6,637 nucleotides of DNA from an uncultured Erysipelotrichaceae bacterium (GCA_902766815.1 CACXEZ010000086.1:1-6637); one strand, 5' to 3'. Positions 1 through 6,455 are shown, counted from the stretch's first letter. Numbers and translations: made by a program. Notes: generated by a model not told the origin, from the letters alone.

Positions 1-708
1 AATATACATATTATTTTATGTTGTGGTGATTTGATTGATGGTACTTTTACTAGAGGAGAGCAAAGAATATCAGATATATATTTGCAAATTGATCATTTTA
101 TACATGATGATCCTTTTGATAAAAATATTTTAACTTTTAGTGTTGCTGGTGATCATGATGCGAGTGCATTAAATAAAACTGCACAGGATATTATAGAAAT
201 TGCTAGTAATTATCGACATGATATTATTATAGGTGGTTATGGAAATTATGGTGTTTATATAAAAAATGAGAGGATAGCGTTGTATCATCCCATTGGAACA
301 GGAATTATATTTGCTTCTGATTCTTCTATTGTTTTAAAGGGACATTCTCATAAATATGCGGCTAAGTTAAATGAAAAAGGAGATGCTTTGAGTATAACGG
401 TTCCATCTTTATCGGATATTAATGATTCTTTTCCAACTGCGGTAGAATTAACTTTACAATTCAGAAAGGGATATATTGATTTTGCTGTTATGAAGCAAAT
501 ATATTTTATCGATAGGCCTATTACTTTAAGCGAAATAAAATATGATTTACTTGCTTTTAGAAATGTAGAGTTTGGTGCTATTAAGAATGAAGAAGCTGTA
601 AGAAGTGAATATGTATTTAAGGATGTTTTGAAAAAAGAAAAAACTAAAACAAATGTAAGAAAGAGTCAAATAGAAAAATTTAGTGAAAGATATGGAATTC
701 AAAATTAA
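1..708 (+). CDS. Metallophosphoesterase (calcineurin-like), 5'-truncated by window edge
   Basis: The frame is open from base 1, so the gene starts upstream; 235 residues are visible (numbered here from base 1). A TTG at 31 is in frame but falls inside a conserved motif and is not a credible start. The visible motifs are those of the metal-dependent phosphoesterase fold: GDLIDG at residues 9-14 following a hydrophobic strand (NIHIILCC), GDHD at 50-53 where the family normally has GNHD, YHP at 95-97 with a candidate metal-ligand His96, and GHSH at 114-117. The first D-x-H motif must lie outside the window. The C-terminal third is rich in Lys and Glu and shows no further domain that I recognise. 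Such enzymes hydrolyse phosphomono- or diesters with a two-metal centre; the substrate cannot be deduced. It is followed at once by a terminator, so it is transcriptionally separate from lon. The family is fairly sure; the specific function is unknown. Confidence 0.8.
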   Translation, partial: NIHIILCCGDLIDGTFTRGEQRISDIYLQIDHFIHDDPFDKNILTFSVAGDHDASALNKTAQDIIEIASNYRHDIIIGGYGNYGVYIKNERIALYHPIGTGIIFASDSSIVLKGHSHKYAAKLNEKGDALSITVPSLSDINDSFPTAVELTLQFRKGYIDFAVMKQIYFIDRPITLSEIKYDLLAFRNVEFGAIKNEEAVRSEYVFKDVLKKEKTKTNVRKSQIEKFSERYGIQN

Positions 709-736
709 GAAACTTACGATTTAAGTTTCTTTTATT
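707..736 (+). terminator. Intrinsic terminator after the metallophosphoesterase
   Basis: A perfect 10-bp stem, AAGAAACTTA (707-716) with TAAGTTTCTT (722-731), closes a 5-nt loop CGATT and runs into TTTTATT. The left arm overlaps the stop codon TAA (706-708). The stem is AT-rich and the U-tract is interrupted, so strength may be moderate. It separates the upstream gene from the lon promoter. Confidence 0.7.
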
Positions 737-756
737 CTAAAATGAATAGTTAATAC

Positions 757-784
757 TTGCAAATATTTATAAATAAGGTATAAT
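757..784 (+). promoter_or_regulatory. Sigma-A-type promoter of lon
   Basis: The -35 candidate is TTGCAA (757-762) and the -10 is a perfect TATAAT (779-784), with a 16-nt spacer. Transcription would begin near 791, a few bases before the CIRCE inverted repeat and about 50 bases before the lon start codon. The call rests on consensus matching only. Confidence 0.65.
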
Positions 785-794
785 AAATATCAGA

Positions 795-821
795 TTAGCA
801 ATCAAAATGATTAAATGCTAA
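795..821 (+). promoter_or_regulatory. CIRCE element (HrcA operator) upstream of lon
   Basis: TTAGCAATC (795-803), nine bases, then AAATGCTAA (813-821). The established CIRCE consensus is TTAGCACTC-N9-GAGTGCTAA; here the left arm matches 8 of 9 and the right arm 7 of 9, with exactly nine bases between. It lies just downstream of the predicted transcription start and ends seven bases before the ribosome binding site AGGAGG (828-833), the usual place for an HrcA operator. I infer that HrcA represses lon here and that heat shock relieves it. The mismatches fall at the inner ends of the arms, so affinity may be lower than at a groE or dnaK operator. Confidence 0.8.
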
Positions 822-839
822 TTTGATAGGAGGGATCTT

Positions 840-3137
840 ATGGTTATTATACCTGTATATAATGTGGTAATTCTTCCTCATACAGAGATTTATTTACAGA
901 TGGATAAATTGAAAGGTATTGATGAGAAGGAATTACAAGTTGATAGTAAAATATTATTTTTAATTAGTAAACAAATGGGAGAAAAGGTTGATTTGGATAT
1001 GGAATCTTTTTATCCTATTGGGGTGATTGGTACTTTATGTGAGATAAATAGAAATGGATTTGTGGTTGTTAAAACGAATGAGAGAGTTAAAATAGAAGAT
1101 ATTCATTATGAAGAGGGAAATATTCAATTTGGATTATCTAAACTTTTAGAAGTTGAGGATTTAGATGTTAATGTGGAGAAGATTAAATTTGGTAAATTAA
1201 AATCCACTTTGAATGAATTTGTTTCTCAGTTTCAATGGGGAAATTTCGCTAAAGGGTTTATTTTGGAATGGAAGAGTATTAGCGAGATTATTTGTGCTAT
1301 GTCTATGTGGCTTTCTATTAGCAATGAGGAAAGATATGCTTTATTAGAAGAAGATAGTATAGAAAAGCGTACTTTGATGATAGAAAATATTATTTATGAG
1401 TTTGTAGAGATGCAAGAAATAAAAGAAGAAGCTACTAATCATCAGGAGATAGAAAATAAAAAGGTGTATCGTGAGGCGGCTATTAAGAAGCAGATGGATT
1501 ATTTAGAGAAGGAATTGGAGGAGCTGCATCCTGAGAATGTTTCAGAGATTAGCAGATTTGAGAAGAAAATTCAGAATTCTTGTATGAATGATGAGGCAAG
1601 AAAAGAAGCTTTGAAGGTATTAAATAGAATAAAACAAGAAGGGGAACATAGTTCTGAGTATGGCATGCTTTATGATTATTTGGATTTTATTACTAATCTT
1701 TCTTGGGAGAAGGGAAAGTTTAAGAGAATTGATTTAAAGAAGGCTAATCAGATTTTAGATCAGAAGCATTATGGTTTAAAGAAAGTTAAGAAACGTATTA
1801 TTGAACAAATTGCGGTTATGAATTTAAAGAAATCTGTATCTGGTTCTATTCTTTTATTTGTAGGTCCTCCTGGAACTGGTAAGACTAGTATTGGAGAGAG
1901 TATTGCTCATGCTCTAGGCAGAGAGTATGTCAGAGTTAGCTTAGGTGGTATTAGAGATGAAGCTGATATTCGTGGACATAGAAGAACTTATATTGGAGCT
2001 ATGGCTGGTAGAATTATGAATGGTATTAGTAAAAGTGGAGTTGCTAATCCTGTGATGGTTTTGGATGAGGTGGATAAGTTATCTTCTTCTTATCAGGGAG
2101 ATCCAGCGGCTGCTTTGTTAGAAGTTTTAGATCCTGAGCAAAATCAAACATTTACCGATCATTATTTGAATGTTCCTTTTGATTTGTCTAATGTTGTTTT
2201 TGTGTGTACAGCAAATTCACTTGATACTATTCCTGATGCTCTTTTGAATCGTATGGAAGTAATAGAATTTAGTGGCTATACGCCTTTAGAAAAATTTCAT
2301 ATTGCTCGGCAACATTTGGTTCCACAAACTTATCAAGAAATTGGTATTACGGATAAGAATTTAAAAATAACGGATGGTGCTATTAAGAGATTAATTTATG
2401 ATTATACATTAGAATCTGGCGTTAGGGGACTTAAGAGAGTTATTAGTGCTTTATGTAGACAAGTGGCTGTAGAGCTTGATAATGGTAAGGATGAGATAAT
2501 AGATGTTACAGCTCGTACAGTTGATAATTATCTACAAATGAAGCCTATTCATCATGATTTGGTTTTATCTTTAAAGAATCCTGGTATTGTTACTGGACTA
2601 GCTTGGACCAAAGTAGGTGGAGAGATTTTGTTTATTGAATCTATATTTACTAAGGGTAGCGGAAAGATTATCATTACTGGAAGATTAGGAGATGTTATGA
2701 AAGAATCTGTACAAATTGCTATTTCGTTAGTTAAATCTATTTTTCCGGAGAAAGCAAAACTATTTGAAGAAAATGATTTACATATTCATGTGCCAGAAGG
2801 AGCTGTACCAAAGGATGGTCCTAGTGCTGGTATTACTATTACTACAGCGATTGCTTCTTTGGTAATGGGAGTTAAAGTTGATTCACATATTGCAATGACG
2901 GGTGAAGTGTCTTTGAGAGGAATGGTTATGCCTATTGGTGGTTTAAATGAGAAATTAATGGCAGCAGGGAGAGCTGGTATTACTAAAGTATTTATTCCCA
3001 AAGATAATGTTATTGATTTAAAAGAGGTGGCTAAAGAGGTGAGAGATAAATTAACAATTGTTCCTGTTTCTTTAGTTAAAGATGTACTTAATTATACAAA
3101 TATTATCAAAAAAGTTAACAAAAAGGTAAAAATATGA
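840..3137 (+). CDS. lon: Lon ATP-dependent serine protease (endopeptidase La)
   Basis: Cytosolic AAA+ protease that unfolds and degrades misfolded and selected regulatory proteins as a homohexamer. At 765 residues it has full family length. Order of domains: N-terminal LonN substrate-binding domain (about 1-190, beginning IPVYNVVILP), a charged helical linker (about 200-270), AAA+ module with Walker A GPPGTGKT (342-349), Walker B VMVLDE (405-410), arginine finger/sensor R471 in LLNRMEV and sensor-2 SGVRGLKR (526-533), then the Lon protease domain with catalytic Ser662 in PKDGPSAG and Lys705 in GGLNEKLMAAG. The Ser-Lys spacing of 43 is the same as in the E. coli enzyme. The start is fixed by AGGAGG six bases before the ATG. 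It has its own promoter and CIRCE operator, so heat-shock regulation through HrcA is likely. It ends in TGA, which overlaps the promoter of the next gene. No key residue is missing. Confidence 0.97.
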   Translation: MVIIPVYNVVILPHTEIYLQMDKLKGIDEKELQVDSKILFLISKQMGEKVDLDMESFYPIGVIGTLCEINRNGFVVVKTNERVKIEDIHYEEGNIQFGLSKLLEVEDLDVNVEKIKFGKLKSTLNEFVSQFQWGNFAKGFILEWKSISEIICAMSMWLSISNEERYALLEEDSIEKRTLMIENIIYEFVEMQEIKEEATNHQEIENKKVYREAAIKKQMDYLEKELEELHPENVSEISRFEKKIQNSCMNDEARKEALKVLNRIKQEGEHSSEYGMLYDYLDFITNLSWEKGKFKRIDLKKANQILDQKHYGLKKVKKRIIEQIAVMNLKKSVSGSILLFVGPPGTGKTSIGESIAHALGREYVRVSLGGIRDEADIRGHRRTYIGAMAGRIMNGISKSGVANPVMVLDEVDKLSSSYQGDPAAALLEVLDPEQNQTFTDHYLNVPFDLSNVVFVCTANSLDTIPDALLNRMEVIEFSGYTPLEKFHIARQHLVPQTYQEIGITDKNLKITDGAIKRLIYDYTLESGVRGLKRVISALCRQVAVELDNGKDEIIDVTARTVDNYLQMKPIHHDLVLSLKNPGIVTGLAWTKVGGEILFIESIFTKGSGKIIITGRLGDVMKESVQIAISLVKSIFPEKAKLFEENDLHIHVPEGAVPKDGPSAGITITTAIASLVMGVKVDSHIAMTGEVSLRGMVMPIGGLNEKLMAAGRAGITKVFIPKDNVIDLKEVAKEVRDKLTIVPVSLVKDVLNYTNIIKKVNKKVKI

Positions 3138-3143
3138 TATAAT
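3115..3143 (+). promoter_or_regulatory. Promoter of the MraZ-like gene, inside the end of lon
   Basis: TTAACA (3115-3120, one mismatch to TTGACA), a 17-nt spacer, then a perfect TATAAT (3138-3143). The bases TGA directly before it give an extended -10 (TGnTATAAT), and these three bases are the lon stop codon. This is the best promoter match in the window. It would start transcription near 3150, leaving a short leader of about 18 nt with the ribosome site AAAAGGGGG (3153-3161). Confidence 0.72.
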
Positions 3144-3167
3144 TCTTTTTGGAAAAGGGGGATATGT

Positions 3168-3581
3168 ATGTTTGGTAAAAAAATTATGCTTGGTAATACT
3201 ATACAAACTATTGATGAAAAGCATAGGATTATATTACCTAAGTTTACTGGAGCGGAAAAGGGAGATGAATTGGTGTTATTCCAGGAGGAAAATTTTTTTA
3301 GTATTTATTCACTTGAGGTAATACTGAATCAAATTCATCAAGAAGTATCTGTAAATTTAGAAAGTTTTTTGATATTAAAAGATAGAAATGATCAGTTGTC
3401 TTCAAATGTATTAGCGATAGTGGATGTTGATCGGTACCGAAGAGTTCTTTTCTCACCATATGTTTGTGAGAAATATCAATTGGATGGTAAGGTATTTATT
3501 AGTGGTGCTATTGACCATATTAATGTATTTGATGGTGAAAATGAGGCTAAACGACTTATTAAGAGAAGAAATGGGATGTAA
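3168..3581 (+). CDS. MraZ-like / SpoVT-AbrB-fold transcriptional regulator
   Basis: A 137-residue protein, close to MraZ length (about 140-150). It shows the MraZ plan of two tandem AbrB-like half-domains, each with a DxxxR motif: IDEKHRIILPKF (D16, R20) and VDVDRYRRVLFSP (D88, R92), each followed by a hydrophobic strand and a turn; the second ends in a strand resembling the MraZ VxxxGxxDxxxxW region (KVFISGAIDHINVF, 108-121). In canonical MraZ the residue before Arg is Gly (DxKGR, DxxGR); here it is His19 and Arg91, so the protein is divergent. MraZ proteins form ring oligomers and bind repeats upstream of the division/cell-wall cluster; none of those genes is nearby. The start at 3168 follows AAAAGGGGG by six bases; Met7 is an alternative. 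It has its own promoter and terminator. It could equally be called an AbrB/MazE/SpoVT-family protein; the fold is fairly certain, the target is unknown. Confidence 0.68.
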   Translation: MFGKKIMLGNTIQTIDEKHRIILPKFTGAEKGDELVLFQEENFFSIYSLEVILNQIHQEVSVNLESFLILKDRNDQLSSNVLAIVDVDRYRRVLFSPYVCEKYQLDGKVFISGAIDHINVFDGENEAKRLIKRRNGM

Positions 3582-3596
3582 TCATTCCGTTTTTTT
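3569..3596 (+). terminator. Intrinsic terminator of the MraZ-like gene
   Basis: AAATGGGATG (3569-3578) pairs with CATTCCGTTT (3583-3592), including two G-U pairs, around a TAAT loop, and is followed by an uninterrupted run of seven T (3590-3596). The left arm encodes the last residues and the loop contains the stop codon TAA, so gene and terminator overlap. Confidence 0.75.
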
Positions 3597-3805
3597 GTTT
3601 ATAAGGGAAGTTCGATTTTAAACGATAACTATAAGATAATCAAAGAATAAATGTTGTTGGTCTAAGTTAAAATTGATAAGATTTTATGGTAAGAAAATAC
3701 TCAAGAGTTTGTTAATTGATAGAGTACATTTTTTTAGTTAACTTTTTACTTTTAATGATTATTATTTGGTATGATATAGTTATCATTGTAAAGGGGTTGG
3801 TTAAT

Positions 3806-4565
3806 ATGTATAAAGCATTTAAATTTAGAATATATCCAAATGCCCCACAAAAATCATTCATCAATAAAAGTTTGGGCTGTTCAAGATTTATTTATAATTA
3901 TTATTTATCTATGCTAAAAGATAATGGTTATATGAATGCTAATGCATGTATTAAAGATTATGTGGATAATTTAAAATACGAATATCCTTTTTTAACAGAA
4001 GTAGACAGTATCATTATTAGAAAGTCTTTATTCAATTTAGATGATGCTTTTCAAAGATTCTTTAAAAAACAAAGTAAATATCCTGTATTTAAAGGTAAGT
4101 TTAGTAAAAACTCTTATAATACTTCTGCTATATATGGTAGTTATAAAGGTAAAAAGTATTGTAATATTGAGATAGATTTAAGTAATAGAATGATTAAATT
4201 ACCTAAACTAAAGTTGGTAAAATATAGAGGATATAGAAATTTAGAAGAATTGCCAGGTAAGCTTATCAATGCTACTATATCAAAAGAATCTACTGGTAAA
4301 TATTATGTTTCTATTGTATGTGAAATATTATCTATCAAAGATTATCATGTGATACCTACATCTATCATCGGATTAGATTTAGGTGTTAAGAAATTAATTA
4401 CATTATCAGATAGATAAGTATTATCCATCTAGTCAGACATGTAGTGTATGTAATCATATAGATAAAAAATATAAGAATTTAATGATGCGAGTATATGAAT
4501 GTAGTAATTGTCATCAAGAAATAGATTGATATTTATATATGAAAAATAATTTATCTGTTATCTAA
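3806..4565 (+). pseudogene. tnpB: tnpB (OrfB, RNA-guided nuclease of IS605 family), internally deleted and frameshifted
   Basis: The start ATG at 3806 follows AAGGGG and gives the classic TnpB beginning MYKAFKFRIYPN. The frame runs 203 residues through the N-terminal wedge/REC region and the first RuvC motif IGLDLGVKK (Asp191), then hits TAA at 4415. In the +1 frame, from GAT at 4413, the sequence resumes as DKYYPSSQTCSVCNH and, further on, YECSNCHQE, the four-Cys zinc ribbon of the TnpB C-terminus. Intact proteins are about 370-400 residues, so on the order of 100-130 codons, including the RuvC-II Glu, are gone. The following motif, normally HDRDxNA, is also broken by TGA (4527-4529), and the RuvC-III Asp cannot be read in frame. 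An upstream in-frame TTG at 3716 would add 30 hydrophobic residues but lies before the ribosome site and is not credible. No active nuclease can be made. Confidence 0.88.
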
Positions 4566-4706
4566 TTATAAAGAACGAACAAGATTTCTACTATGGTTTA
4601 GTAGTAAGTACGGTAACGACTATCGGATTTAGGCTCTTGTAGAAGTCTGGTTACATGGTCAATGAAGCAGAAATACATTACCGTGGGGTAATGTGGCAAA
4701 ATTTAT
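4566..4706 (+). ncRNA. IS605-type right end / probable omega RNA (reRNA) scaffold
   Basis: In this family the transcript from the 3' end of tnpB through the right end is the guide (omega) RNA, with the guide taken from flanking DNA. Here the segment is structured: ACAAGA (4579-4584) pairs with TCTTGT (4635-4640), enclosing a 6-bp hairpin CTACTA/TAGTAG (4588-4604), and a perfect 8-bp hairpin ACATTACC/GGTAATGT with loop GTGG lies at 4675-4694, preceded by AATGAAGCAG, wording that I recognise from IS1341-type right ends. It is better preserved than the gene that would use it. Exact 5' and 3' ends cannot be fixed by eye; the scaffold should end within about 20 bases after 4694. Together with the pseudogene this accounts for the gene-free stretch 4418-4747. 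Confidence 0.6.
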
Positions 4707-4720
4707 TTTGTTTTTGTTCT

Positions 4721-4738
4721 TATAATTAATTTTAAGGA
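4721..4738 (+). promoter_or_regulatory. -10 element and ribosome site of the macrodomain-SirTM operon
   Basis: A perfect TATAAT at 4721-4726 lies 22 bases before the macrodomain ATG, and AAGGA at 4734-4738 is a usable ribosome site nine bases before it. No good -35 is found: the bases 17 upstream (4698-4703) read AAAATT and there is no TGn extension. With a TSS near 4733 the leader would be only about 15 nt and would begin within the ribosome site, so the real start may be elsewhere. The IS right end terminates right where the -35 should be. Confidence 0.4.
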
Positions 4739-4747
4739 TGTGTTTTT

Positions 4748-5527
4748 ATGATAAAAGAAGAATTGGTTGATAGGTTGTTAGATTATTTTAAAATGGAGGA
4801 TGTTGGGTTACGATATCTTCGTATTCCTAGGAGTTATTTTGAAAAAAGACTTTTATTGAGAGGAATTATTAATTGTAGATATCCATTTGATATAAATGAG
4901 GATATTTTAAAGATGGAGGATCAGTTATTACAATTAGAATATAGTGAGAAAGAAATTGTTGATGTTAAGGATATTATTCCTATGAAGGGAAAAATTGGAT
5001 TATGGAAGGGGGATATTACAACTCTTAAGATTCAGGCAATTGTTAATGCTGGTAATTCTAGTTTGTTGGGATGTTTTATTCCTAATCATTCTTGTATTGA
5101 TAATCAAATTCATACTTATGCGGGAATGAGGCTTAGGCTTTATTGCTATGATATGATGGGAGGAAAAGAAGAAAGTGTAGGATGTGCTAGATTGACTTTG
5201 GGATATCAGCTTCCGTGTGATTATATTATTCATACAGTTGGGCCTGTTGTAGATGGTGAATTAGAAGAAAAAGAGATTACTGAGCTTCAGAATTGTTATA
5301 GGGCTTCTCTTGATTTGGCTTTAAAACATGGAATTAAGACTGTTGCTTTTCCTTGTATTTCTACTGGGATGTTTCATTTTCCTAGAAGAGAAGCTAGTGA
5401 GATTGCTATTAAGACGGTAAGTGATTATTTAGAAAAATATCCTGATTCTTTTGAGAAGATTATATTTAATGTTTATTTAGAAGAAGATTATGAAATTTAT
5501 TTTCAACAATTAAATATGAAAGGGTAA
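4748..5527 (+). CDS. Zinc-type macrodomain protein-ADP-ribose hydrolase (SirTM-linked)
   Basis: A 259-residue protein with a helical N-terminal extension of about 75 residues and a macrodomain (about 80-259), the layout of the SirTM-linked Zn-macrodomain hydrolases of Staphylococcus and Streptococcus. Visible signatures: WKGDIT (86-91, ADP-ribose adenine contact), IVNAGNSSLLGC (98-109), the family-specific insert PNHSCIDNQIHTYAG (112-126) with His114, Cys116 and His122 close to Cys109, IIHTVGP (160-166), and FPCISTGMFHFP (201-212) with the phosphate-binding GMFHF loop. Several of these Cys/His side chains form the catalytic zinc site in the family; I do not assign each ligand. These enzymes remove mono-ADP-ribose that the partner sirtuin attaches to proteins. 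The ATG follows AAGGA by nine bases. It is the first gene of an operon with the sirtuin, 28 bases upstream of it. It lies directly after an IS remnant. Confidence 0.9.
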   Translation: MIKEELVDRLLDYFKMEDVGLRYLRIPRSYFEKRLLLRGIINCRYPFDINEDILKMEDQLLQLEYSEKEIVDVKDIIPMKGKIGLWKGDITTLKIQAIVNAGNSSLLGCFIPNHSCIDNQIHTYAGMRLRLYCYDMMGGKEESVGCARLTLGYQLPCDYIIHTVGPVVDGELEEKEITELQNCYRASLDLALKHGIKTVAFPCISTGMFHFPRREASEIAIKTVSDYLEKYPDSFEKIIFNVYLEEDYEIYFQQLNMKG

Positions 5528-5555
5528 AGTATTCAAATAAGAGAGGTGTTTTTAT

Positions 5556-6398
5556 ATGGTAGATATTATAAGACTTAAGAAATTAATTGATGAGGCTGAT
5601 GCTATTGTTATTGGAGCAGGGGCTGGATTGTCCGAGGCAGCTGGATATCACTATAGTGGTGAAAAATTTCAGAATGATTTTAAGGACTATATTGAAAAAT
5701 ATAAGTTTACTGATTTATATACTTCTTCTTTTTATTCTTTTCATACATTAGAAGAAAAGTGGGCTTATTGGGTTAAACATATTTATTTTTCTTATTATGA
5801 AAATCAGAAAAACGATTTGTATGAGAAATTGTATGATTTGGTTCGTTGCAAAAATTATTTTGTTATTACTAGCAATACGGATGGTAAGTTTATTCAAAAT
5901 GGGTTTGATAGAAAATGTGTATTTGAAGTTCAAGGAAGATATTCGGATTTACAATGTGCTACTCCTTGCCACAATAAATTGTACTATAATCAGGATTTTG
6001 TTTTTAAGGCTTTAGAAAGTATTGATAAGGATTTAAAAATTCCTTCATATATGGTTCCTAAGTGTCCTGTTTGTGGTAAGGAGATGGAAGTTAATTTAAG
6101 ATGCGATGATAGATTTGTAGAAGATGATTTTTGGTATGATTCTGAAAAGAGATATGAGGAATTTTTAAATCGGTATAGAGATCAGAAAATATTATTTTTA
6201 GAATTTGGGGTTGGTTTTAATACACCTGGGATTATTCGATTTCCTTTTGAAAAGGAAGTGTTTATGAATCATCAGGCTATGCTTATTCGATTTAATAAGA
6301 AGTATTCTAGTGTACCTTTAGAAATTCAAAAACGTTCCATGTCTATATCTGAAGATATTGCTTTTGTTATTCATTCTATTTTTGATATGAAATTGTGA
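5556..6398 (+). CDS. Class M sirtuin (SirTM), protein ADP-ribosyltransferase
   Basis: A 280-residue sirtuin-fold protein of the SirTM class, which transfers ADP-ribose from NAD+ to protein rather than deacetylating. Motifs: NAD-binding GAGAGLSEAAGY (20-31), the class signature TSNTDGKF (105-112) with Asn107, and FEVQGRYSDLQC (123-134), where Gln126 stands at the place of the catalytic His of deacetylase sirtuins; the Asn-Gln spacing of 19 equals N118/Q137 of the Streptococcus pyogenes enzyme, and Arg182 in LRCDD is near the position of its Arg192. A structural zinc site is given by Cys134, Cys138, Cys170 and Cys173. The C-terminal Rossmann half has FLEFGVGFNTPGIIRFPFE (214-232). The ATG follows GAGAGGTG. 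In S. pyogenes and S. aureus the substrate is a lipoylated GcvH-like protein encoded in the same operon; no such gene or lipoate ligase is in the window. Length and motifs are complete. Confidence 0.93.
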   Translation: MVDIIRLKKLIDEADAIVIGAGAGLSEAAGYHYSGEKFQNDFKDYIEKYKFTDLYTSSFYSFHTLEEKWAYWVKHIYFSYYENQKNDLYEKLYDLVRCKNYFVITSNTDGKFIQNGFDRKCVFEVQGRYSDLQCATPCHNKLYYNQDFVFKALESIDKDLKIPSYMVPKCPVCGKEMEVNLRCDDRFVEDDFWYDSEKRYEEFLNRYRDQKILFLEFGVGFNTPGIIRFPFEKEVFMNHQAMLIRFNKKYSSVPLEIQKRSMSISEDIAFVIHSIFDMKL

Positions 6399-6455
6399 TC
6401 ATTTATTACATAAAATTATAGCTGTGGTTATAGTGTGGTGATAATTTGATGAATT

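Larger units (their letters stand above)
3661..4706 (+). mobile_element. Decayed IS200/IS605-family (IS1341-type, tnpB-only) element
   Basis: The region between the MraZ-like terminator and the macrodomain operon carries a tnpB remnant and, 110 bases after it, a typical right end with a subterminal hairpin (4675-4694). No tnpA transposase gene is present, as in IS1341-type elements moved in trans. Both boundaries are approximate: these elements have no terminal inverted repeats or target duplication to mark them. On the left, a 6-bp hairpin TAAAAT/ATTTTA (3668-3686) is a weak candidate for the left-end structure, but it is pure A/T and may be chance. On the right, the end should lie within about 20 bases after 4694. 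A weak promoter for tnpB may be TTTACT (3745-3750) with TATGAT (3770-3775), spaced 19. Bases 3597-3805 hold nothing else that I can recognise. Confidence 0.7.

Noticed and set aside
31..33. TTG as the start of the metallophosphoesterase
   Set aside because: The frame is open to base 1 and the preceding residues form the conserved strand and GD of the active site, so the gene simply begins outside the window.
2786..3001. Minus-strand open frame inside lon
   Set aside because: It is antisense to the conserved Lon protease domain, has no ribosome site and its composition mirrors the lon codons.
3424..3621. Overlapping + strand open frame across the end of the MraZ-like gene
   Set aside because: It runs through the terminator in another frame, has no ribosome site and no recognisable motif.
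3716..3805. In-frame TTG start adding 30 hydrophobic residues to TnpB
   Set aside because: The ribosome site AAGGGG (3791-3796) lies before the ATG at 3806 and the conserved TnpB start MYKAFKFRIYP begins there; the upstream part is translated IS leader, not a membrane segment.
3597..3805. Small gene or RNA between the MraZ-like gene and tnpB
   Set aside because: No open frame with a ribosome site and only very weak A/T-only pairing; best seen as IS left end plus flank.
3806..4417. Domesticated nuclease-dead TnpB repressor (TldR) in place of a pseudogene
   Set aside because: TldR proteins lose catalytic residues but keep a continuous RNA-binding protein; here RuvC-I Asp is kept while the middle is deleted, the frame is shifted and the zinc-ribbon tail carries a further stop, which fits decay.
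5000..5233. Minus-strand open frame inside the macrodomain gene
   Set aside because: It is a shadow of the conserved macrodomain core, with no start signals.
5748..6015. Open frames on both strands inside the SirTM gene (5748-5933 minus, 5797-6015 plus)
   Set aside because: Both are shadows of a well-conserved coding frame.
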